Positions 41,789 through 46,193 of a DNA stretch of 46,193 nt are shown piece by piece. Position numbers and translations under genes: made by a program. The stretch spans positions 1-46,193 of the forward strand of contig CAKTXO010000004.1 of assembly GCA_934630985.1 (NCBI GenBank), in the 5' to 3' direction. Position 1 is the first letter of the stretch. Each line of letters opens with the position of its first letter. Origin of the DNA: an uncultured Oscillospiraceae bacterium. GTDB lineage: Bacteria > Bacillota > Clostridia > Oscillospirales > Oscillospiraceae. The notes beneath the pieces are model-generated. The model was not told the DNA's origin. It saw only the letters and a list, made by a program, of their open reading frames with translations, and ran no database searches.

Positions 41789-41804
41789 GTTAGCATTTGC
41801 TAAC
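41789..41804. promoter_or_regulatory. GTTAGC-N4-GCTAAC operator 4
   Basis: The palindrome GTTAGC-ATTT-GCTAAC begins seven bases after the -10 hexamer of the leftward promoter, covering the start site. Confidence 0.85.
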
Positions 41805-41811
41805 CGCCGTT

Positions 41812-41840
41812 ATCATACACGAAGTTTGCCCATCTGTCAA
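41812..41840 (-). promoter_or_regulatory. Promoter of the membrane peptide-DUF3793-flavodoxin operon
   Basis: On the minus strand TTGACA (41835-41840), 17 bases, TATGAT (41812-41817). It closely matches the leftward promoter at 39583-39611, spacer included. Confidence 0.88.
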
Positions 41841-41861
41841 GTAGGAAAATGAGAAAAGTTT

Positions 41862-42128
41862 TTGCGCCAGTGCCCAGCTTCTGATATAAAAGCCATTTTA
41901 TCGAGAAATCCTATGACAGCAGCCTCGCAAAATTTACACCCCCTGTACACCAAGAACCCGTCGAATCTTTCTCTGCTGGGAAAATACGGACAGATGATGA
42001 CGAAAATGACGGAAATTGACGCGGCCTTTGAAAAGTGGGACGACGCGGATATGAGCACCGCGGAGGCGGCCTATTATCTGGAGGTCAACGGCCGGGTGCT
42101 GCAAAAGCTGGCAAAGATTATGGGTTAA
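41862..42128 (+). pseudogene. Probable remnant of a DUF6591-like lipoprotein gene
   Basis: The frame starts only at a TTG without a ribosome-binding site. The C-terminal half (NPSNLSLLGKYGQMMTKMTEIDAAFEKWDDADMSTAEAAYYLEVNGRVLQKLAKIMG) looks like the end of Clostridial DUF6591-type lipoproteins. The signal peptide and N-terminal domain are missing, and the first 25 residues do not look coding. It is most simply the truncated tail of a decayed gene; a short genuine protein from an internal ATG (41913) is less likely. Confidence 0.5.
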
Positions 42129-42135
42129 ATAGGGA

Positions 42136-42303
42136 AAGCCCCCAATATACGTTGTCATTCCGAACCAGTCCGAAGACTGGTGTGGGAATCCCCCGGATAG
42201 AAGTAAAAACCACTGGTTTAGGATCTAAAATGTTTGAAAACTCGGGGGATTGCCACGGCAGTGTGCGCACTGCCTCGCAATGACATGGTTTTTCGACAGT
42301 CTG
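42136..42303 (+). repeat. Palindromic composite element (family C), copy 1
   Basis: Two REP-like hairpins facing each other (GTCATTCCGAACCAGTCC... and ...GCGCACTGCCTCGCAATGACA) around a unique core GTTTAGGATCTAAAATGTTT. The same sequence, inverted and nearly identical, lies at 45887-46068. This copy lacks the outermost dozen bases at its left end. Confidence 0.88.
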
Positions 42304-42326
42304 AGCCCCCGGCGATGCCGGGGGCT
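42304..42326. terminator. Hairpin after the amino-acid ABC operon
   Basis: AGCCCCCGGC-GAT-GCCGGGGGCT is a perfect ten-base stem five bases beyond the last stop codon of the minus-strand operon. No T-run follows on that strand, so it may act mainly as a 3'-end stabiliser. Confidence 0.6.
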
Positions 42327-42330
42327 TTGC

Positions 42331-43077
42331 TTATTCGTCGTAGTCGAAGGACTTGAGGAAGGCCTTGGCCCGGTCGGTTTTGGGACTGGCGAAGAAGGCC
42401 TTGGGGTCGTCGGACTGCTCCACCACCGCGCCGTTTTCGATGAAGAGAATCCGGTTGGCAATGGCTCGGGCAAAATTCATCTCATGGGTGACAATGACCA
42501 TGGTGCTGCCGGCTCTTGCCAGAGACAGCACCACCTCCAGCACCTCCCGAACCATTTCCGGGTCGAGGGCGGCGGTGATCTCATCGAGAAGCAGGATTTC
42601 CGGGTGCATACACAGAGCCCGGACGATGGCCACCCGCTGCTTCTGACCGCCGGACAGCTGCCGGGGGTAGTCGTCCTTCCGGTCGGCAAGGCCCACCTTT
42701 TGCAGAAGCTCCAGGGCTTCCTTTTCAACCTCGGCACGAGGCCGCTTCTGCACCTTCCTGGGGGCAAGCAGAATGTTTTCCAGAATGGTCTTGTGGGGGA
42801 ATAGCTCATAGCTCTGGAAAACCATGCCGATTTTCTGGCGCATCCGGGTGATGGAGGGGTTGTCCCGAAGGACAGGCTCTCCGTCCAGGAGAATTTCGCC
42901 GGCCTGGATAGGCTCCAGGCCGTTCAGGCAGCGCAGCAGCGTGCTTTTGCCGCAGCCGGAGGGGCCGATGATGACTACAACCTCTCCTTTGTGAACGTCC
43001 AGATTAAAATCCTCAAAAATCGCGTGCTCGCCGAAGGCTTTTTTCAGATGCCGCACGCTCAGAAGTACATTTTCCAC
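42331..43077 (-). CDS. Polar amino-acid ABC transporter ATPase (GlnQ/HisP-like)
   Basis: A 248-residue ATPase with Walker A GPSGCGKST (38-46), Q-loop VFQSYELFPH, signature LSGGQKQR (141-148), Walker B ILLLDEITAALDPE and the switch histidine in IVTHEMNFA. The sequence class is that of PAAT (polar amino acid) importers. The open frame runs far upstream through the permease gene. The start is taken as the GTG at 43077, preceded by AAAGGTGG and lying three bases from the permease stop; the GTG at 43089, which overlaps that stop, is an alternative. It is the last gene of the operon. Confidence 0.92.
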   Translation of the reverse strand: MENVLLSVRHLKKAFGEHAIFEDFNLDVHKGEVVVIIGPSGCGKSTLLRCLNGLEPIQAGEILLDGEPVLRDNPSITRMRQKIGMVFQSYELFPHKTILENILLAPRKVQKRPRAEVEKEALELLQKVGLADRKDDYPRQLSGGQKQRVAIVRALCMHPEILLLDEITAALDPEMVREVLEVVLSLARAGSTMVIVTHEMNFARAIANRILFIENGAVVEQSDDPKAFFASPKTDRAKAFLKSFDYDE

Positions 43078-43079
43078 GG

Positions 43080-43754
43080 TTATGACCACCTTTTCTCCAA
43101 ATACCCCGCCAGTCGGCTGATGGGCCAGCAAATCAGGAAATACAGCAAAAATACCACGCCGAAAACCCCGAAGGCGGCGTTGGGGGAGACGCGCCGGTTG
43201 GCCTCGATGATCTGCTGAGCCACCTTCAGCACCTCCACAATACCGATCATCATCACGAGGCTGGTGGTCTTCACCATCCGGGTGATGAGGTTGATGGACA
43301 GGGGGATCAGCCGCCGGAAGGTCTGGGGCAGAATCACCAGGGTGTAGACCTGCAAGGGGCTCATGCCCAGAGCCTGGGCGCTTTCCCACTGAATCACGGG
43401 AATGCTTTGCAAAGCGCCCCGCACCAGGTCGCCCATTTCCGCCGTGCCCCAGAAGCTGAAGACAATGATGGCCGCGGCCTCTGCCTCCAGATTCCAGCCG
43501 AAGACCCGGGTGGTGCCGAAATACACCACGAACAGCAGCACCATTTGCGGCATGATTCGAACGATTTCCAGGTAAATCCGGAAAATCACCTTCAGGACCT
43601 TGCTTTTGGAGGTCATGAGCATACCCATGCAAATGCCCAGCACGATGCTGATGGCCACGGAGATCAGGCTGATGCGGATGGCCACCCACAGACCGCCCAG
43701 TAAGCGCAGGAAGTTCGTGCCCTTGAAGAGCACGTCAATCCCCAAACTCTGCAT
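43080..43754 (-). CDS. Polar amino-acid ABC transporter permease 2
   Basis: A 224-residue permease with five hydrophobic segments and the PAAT/HisM signature EIVRIMPQMVLLFVVYFG near the N-terminal side. The coupling loop is ESAQALGMSPLQVYTLVILPQTFRRLIPLSINLI (EAA motif). AAGGAGG precedes the ATG. It overlaps the upstream permease gene by 20 bp and shares its fold, so the two probably form the heterodimeric channel with the ATPase encoded downstream. Confidence 0.93.
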   Translation of the reverse strand: MQSLGIDVLFKGTNFLRLLGGLWVAIRISLISVAISIVLGICMGMLMTSKSKVLKVIFRIYLEIVRIMPQMVLLFVVYFGTTRVFGWNLEAEAAAIIVFSFWGTAEMGDLVRGALQSIPVIQWESAQALGMSPLQVYTLVILPQTFRRLIPLSINLITRMVKTTSLVMMIGIVEVLKVAQQIIEANRRVSPNAAFGVFGVVFLLYFLICWPISRLAGYLEKRWS

Positions 43755-44394
43755 AGCGCAGCCTCCTTTCCAGCCAGCTGCCCAAAATCGATACAGGCAG
43801 CAGCATGATGAGATAGAAGCCTACCAGCAGGGTCAGGCACTCAATGGTTTTTGCGTACATTCCGATCAGGTCTTTGGCGGTGAACATCAGATCCATCAGG
43901 CTGATGGTGGAAAAGACGCTGGTCTCTTTCAGAAGAAAGATGAGATTCGCCAGCAATCCCGGGACGCTGGAGGTAATGGCCTGAGGAAGAATCACGAGGC
44001 CAAAAACCTGAGCCGGGTTCATGCCAAGGCTCTGGGCACTTTCCGTCTGAATGGCGGGGATGTTCTCCAGGCCGCTGCGGAAGGTCTCTGCCATGTAGGC
44101 GCCGCCCAGAAGCCCCAGACCCAGAACACCGCAGGTTTCCGCCGAAATGCGCAGGCCGATCTTCGGCAGGGCAAAGTACAGGAAAAACAGCTGCACCAGC
44201 AGGGGCGTATTGCGAAACAGCTCAATATAGCCGCCTACGATTTGTCGGAGCACCGGTATTTTCCAGTGCACCGCCACGGCGCAGGCAATGCCCAGCACCA
44301 GGGCAAGGGCTACGCCCTGCCAGCCGATGCGGAGGGTCAGCAGCAGTGCCTCCCAGTATCGGGGCAGGTAGGCTTTTATAACCGTAAAATCCAT
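43735..44394 (-). CDS. Polar amino-acid ABC transporter permease 1
   Basis: A 219-residue permease of the HisQ/GlnP class: GYIELFRNTPLLVQLFFLYFALP is the family signature, and ESAQSLGMNPAQVFGLVILPQAITSSVPGL the ATPase-coupling EAA loop. Five hydrophobic segments. It begins 12 bases after the MetI stop. No binding protein gene is adjacent on its downstream side, which is unusual for this family. Confidence 0.93.
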   Translation of the reverse strand: MDFTVIKAYLPRYWEALLLTLRIGWQGVALALVLGIACAVAVHWKIPVLRQIVGGYIELFRNTPLLVQLFFLYFALPKIGLRISAETCGVLGLGLLGGAYMAETFRSGLENIPAIQTESAQSLGMNPAQVFGLVILPQAITSSVPGLLANLIFLLKETSVFSTISLMDLMFTAKDLIGMYAKTIECLTLLVGFYLIMLLPVSILGSWLERRLRYAEFGD

Positions 44395-44406
44395 AAGTAT
44401 TCCGCC

Positions 44407-45066
44407 TTATTTTCTGTGATCGATTTTCCGGGCGGCCAGATTGCCAAGACCCTGCAACAGCTGCACAATGGCCACAATGAACACCAGAGTCACCAGCATC
44501 ACGGCGGTGTCGTAGCGGTAGTAGCCGTAGCGGATGGCAATGTCACCCAGACCGCCGCCGCCGATGACGCCTGCCATGGCGGAGTAGCCCAGCACCGTGC
44601 CCAGCACGATGGTGCCGCCTACCAGCAGGGAGGTTCTGGCCTCGCCGATGAGCACCTTCCGGACAATGGTGCCGGTTTTCGCGCCCATGCTGAGCGCCGC
44701 CTCAATGACCCCGGCGGGAACTTCTTTCAGGGAAGACTCCACCATCCGGCCAATCAGCGGGGCGGCGGCCAGGGTCAGGGGAACGATGGTGGCGGTGGAG
44801 CCGTAGGTTTTGCCGACCAAAAGCTTCGTCAGGGGCATAACCAGAATCAGCAGAATCAGGAAGGGGATGCTCCGGGTAATGTTGATGATAATATCCAGAA
44901 TCCGGTACACCGCCCGGTTTGGGGTGATGCCGTTTTCGTCCGTCAGGGTCAGGGCGATGCCCAGAGGCAGGCCGATGACATAGCCGAAGAAGGTGGCGAC
45001 GATCGTCATATAGCAGGTGTCCCAGATGCCCTGAGCCATCATTTCCATCATGGCTTTATCCAGCAT
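44407..45066 (-). CDS. metI: Methionine ABC transporter permease
   Basis: A 219-residue permease with five hydrophobic segments. NITRSIPFLILLILVMPLTKLLVGKTYGSTATIVPLTLAAAPLIGRMVE and AALSMGAKTGTIVRKVLIGEARTSLLVG (EAA loop) are characteristic of MetI, as is GGGGLGDIAIRYGYYRYDTAVM near the end. It overlaps the metN stop by 11 bp. Confidence 0.94.
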   Translation of the reverse strand: MLDKAMMEMMAQGIWDTCYMTIVATFFGYVIGLPLGIALTLTDENGITPNRAVYRILDIIINITRSIPFLILLILVMPLTKLLVGKTYGSTATIVPLTLAAAPLIGRMVESSLKEVPAGVIEAALSMGAKTGTIVRKVLIGEARTSLLVGGTIVLGTVLGYSAMAGVIGGGGLGDIAIRYGYYRYDTAVMLVTLVFIVAIVQLLQGLGNLAARKIDHRK

Positions 45067-45829
45067 AGCTTTCTTCCTCCTCGTCTGCCATCAGCAGCAG
45101 CCGTTTGGCTGCCTTGGATTTCGGTGCTGCGAAGACCTCGGAAACCGAGCCCTCCTCCTGCACCAGACCGCCGTCCAGCACCGCTACCCGGGTGCAAACC
45201 TGCTGAATCACCCGCATTTCGTGGGTGATGACCACGATGGTGATGCCCAGGGTATCCCGGATGGTCTTCAGCAGCCGCAGAATGGTCTGGGTGGTTTCCG
45301 GATCCAGGGCGGAGGTCGCCTCGTCGCACAGCAGAATTTCCGGCTCGTTGGCAAGCACCCGGGCGATGGCCACCCGCTGCTTCTGACCGCCGGACAGCTG
45401 GGCAGGGTAGGCCTTGGCCTTTTCCGCCAGCCCTACCTTTTTCAGCAGTTCCAGGGCCTTTTCCCGCCGTTCCTTCTTGGGGATCCCCCGGATTTCCATA
45501 GGAAAGCAGACGTTTTCCAGCACCGTCTGCTGCTCCAGCAGGTTAAAATGCTGGAAAATCATGCCGATTTTCTGACGGCGCAGCCGCAGCTGCTCCTTGT
45601 CCAGCTTCAGAAGGCTCTCGCCGTTTAACAGAACGTCCCCGCTGTCGGGACGCTCCAACAGATTCATACATCGCACCAATGTGCTTTTGCCCGCGCCGGA
45701 CAGACCGATCACGCCGAAAATTTCTCCCTTGCCGATGGAAAGGGAAACACCCCTCAGCGCCTCCACGCTGCCGTTTTTGGCGGAGAAGGTTTTGCACAGA
45801 TTATGCACTTCCAGATAGGATTGTGCCAT
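45056..45829 (-). CDS. metN: Methionine ABC transporter ATPase lacking the NIL domain
   Basis: A 257-residue ATPase with Walker A GLSGAGKST (42-50), Q-loop IFQHFNLL, signature LSGGQKQR (145-152), Walker B LLCDEATSALDPETT and THEM switch. The sequence is clearly MetN, and the neighbours are metI and metQ. Typical MetN proteins are about 340 residues, the last 90 or so forming the NIL domain that binds methionine and shuts the transporter. Here the chain stops soon after the ATPase fold, so that feedback appears absent. The ATG at 45829 has GAGGTG upstream; the frame runs further into the repeat element but without a start signal. Confidence 0.93.
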   Translation of the reverse strand: MAQSYLEVHNLCKTFSAKNGSVEALRGVSLSIGKGEIFGVIGLSGAGKSTLVRCMNLLERPDSGDVLLNGESLLKLDKEQLRLRRQKIGMIFQHFNLLEQQTVLENVCFPMEIRGIPKKERREKALELLKKVGLAEKAKAYPAQLSGGQKQRVAIARVLANEPEILLCDEATSALDPETTQTILRLLKTIRDTLGITIVVITHEMRVIQQVCTRVAVLDGGLVQEEGSVSEVFAAPKSKAAKRLLLMADEEEESYAG

Positions 45830-45860
45830 GTTTTCACCTCGTCTTCTTGATAGCACAGCA

Positions 45861-46093
45861 GGGCAGCCGCATTCTGCGGCTGCCCGCAGACTGTCGAAAA
45901 ACCATGTCATTGCGAGGCAGTGCGCACACTGCCGTGGCAATCCCCCTAATTTTCAAACATTTTAGATCCTAAACCAGTGGCTTTTACTTCTATCCGGGGG
46001 ATTCCCACACCACTTAAGCGGACTGGTTCGGAATGACAACGTATATTGGGGGCTTTTTTGACACGCTGAGGGCAGCCGCAAAATGCGGCTGCC
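45861..46093. repeat. Palindromic composite element (family C), copy 2, between two identical hairpins
   Basis: 45887-46068 is the inverted counterpart of 42136-42303, with inverted ends CAGACTGTCGAAAAA and TTTTTTGACACGCTG. On each side lies the same hairpin, GGGCAGCCGCA-N3-TGCGGCTGCCC (45861-45885 and about 46069-46093). The element separates metQ from metN; the 45830-46106 gap has no gene. The hairpin next to metQ may reduce read-through into metN. Confidence 0.85.
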
Positions 46094-46106
46094 CGCCAGG
46101 GAAATG

Positions 46107-46193
46107 TCAGTCTTTGAAGGGCACGACCGCGCCGTCGTAGGTATCGGTGATGAACTGCTTGATCTCGTCGGACTTGAGAACCTTCACCAGAGC
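46107..46193 (-). CDS. metQ: Methionine-binding lipoprotein, C-terminal end (partial)
   Basis: The last 28 residues of a gene entering from the right edge: ALVKVLKSDEIKQFITDTYD then GAVVPFKD. The pattern K-x-L-x-S-D-x-I-K-x-F-I-x-x-x-Y-x-G-A-V-x-P is the C-terminus of NlpA/MetQ substrate-binding lipoproteins. Its place upstream of metN and metI supports this. The rest, including any riboswitch or promoter, lies outside the window. Confidence 0.88.
   Translation of the reverse strand, partial: ALVKVLKSDEIKQFITDTYDGAVVPFKD

Noticed and set aside
41756..41804. GTTAGC palindromes as transcription terminators
   Set aside because: They are only six-base arms with four-base centres, have no T-run and sit at promoter starts, so operators are the better reading.
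1..46193. tRNA, rRNA or prophage genes
   Set aside because: No cloverleaf with conserved TTCGANTC-type arm, no rRNA-like sequence and no integrase, capsid or transposase reading frame was seen on either strand.

Overview
The window reads as the chromosome of an anaerobic Firmicute of the class Clostridia, probably an Oscillospiraceae/Ruminococcaceae relative. The grounds are high GC, strong purine-rich ribosome-binding sites, YesMN-type two-component genes, a YtfQRT/YjfF sugar transporter, a DUF3793-flavodoxin metal locus, and many small palindromic repeats of the 'GTCATTGCGAACCAG...CTGGTGTGGCAATCC' kind. This placement is inference. No rRNA, tRNA, CRISPR array or transposase gene was found.

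Layout. (1) 0.1-11.3 kb is a sugar-sensing and uptake block: a YesN-like response regulator, a YesM-like histidine kinase and a YtfQ-like lipoprotein form one overlapping operon. A GntR/LacI-type (AraR-like) repressor follows on the minus strand, then a YtfQ-like binding protein, a two-domain sugar ATPase and two permeases (galactofuranose/arabinose-type importer). (2) 11.3-20.0 kb holds housekeeping and accessory genes: an AlaA-like aminotransferase, a MATE exporter with a cytidylate-kinase-like gene, a LysR regulator, an AraC regulator divergent from a GH13 oligo-1,6-glucosidase, NudC, a TfoX-N protein and a small membrane protein.

(3) 20.5-39.4 kb is the centrepiece: about 19 kb of co-directional, mostly abutting genes that look like a synthase-dependent, probably O-acetylated exopolysaccharide system. 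It has a BcsA/PgaC-like GT2 without PilZ, a BcsB-like partner, a membrane protein with a degenerate GGDEF domain that keeps an RxxD motif, a DUF2334-like protein that has lost its catalytic His residues, UDP-GlcNAc 2-epimerase, WsfD-like and GT39-like membrane glycosyltransferases (one a tandem duplication), a thioredoxin-GH8 fusion, an MBOAT acyltransferase, and an SGNH protein with two jelly-roll domains.

(4) 39.4-42.1 kb is a metal-responsive locus. Four copies of the palindrome GTTAGC-N4-GCTAAC sit at the starts of three strong promoters. These drive a Cys-rich/HMA membrane protein, an operon of a 41-residue membrane peptide, DUF3793 and flavodoxin, and a short untranslated leftward transcript that ends in a terminator (candidate small RNA). 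(5) 42.3-46.2 kb, minus strand, is an amino-acid uptake operon: the end of MetQ, a MetN lacking the NIL domain, MetI, then two polar amino-acid permeases and an ATPase without their own binding protein.

Small mobile repeats are prominent. A 168-bp element occurs twice, and its second copy is interrupted by a 161-bp palindromic element with TA duplications. That 161-bp element occurs again at 32.3 kb inside another hairpin-rich stretch. A third palindromic element occurs as inverted copies on either side of the ABC-transporter genes at 42-46 kb.
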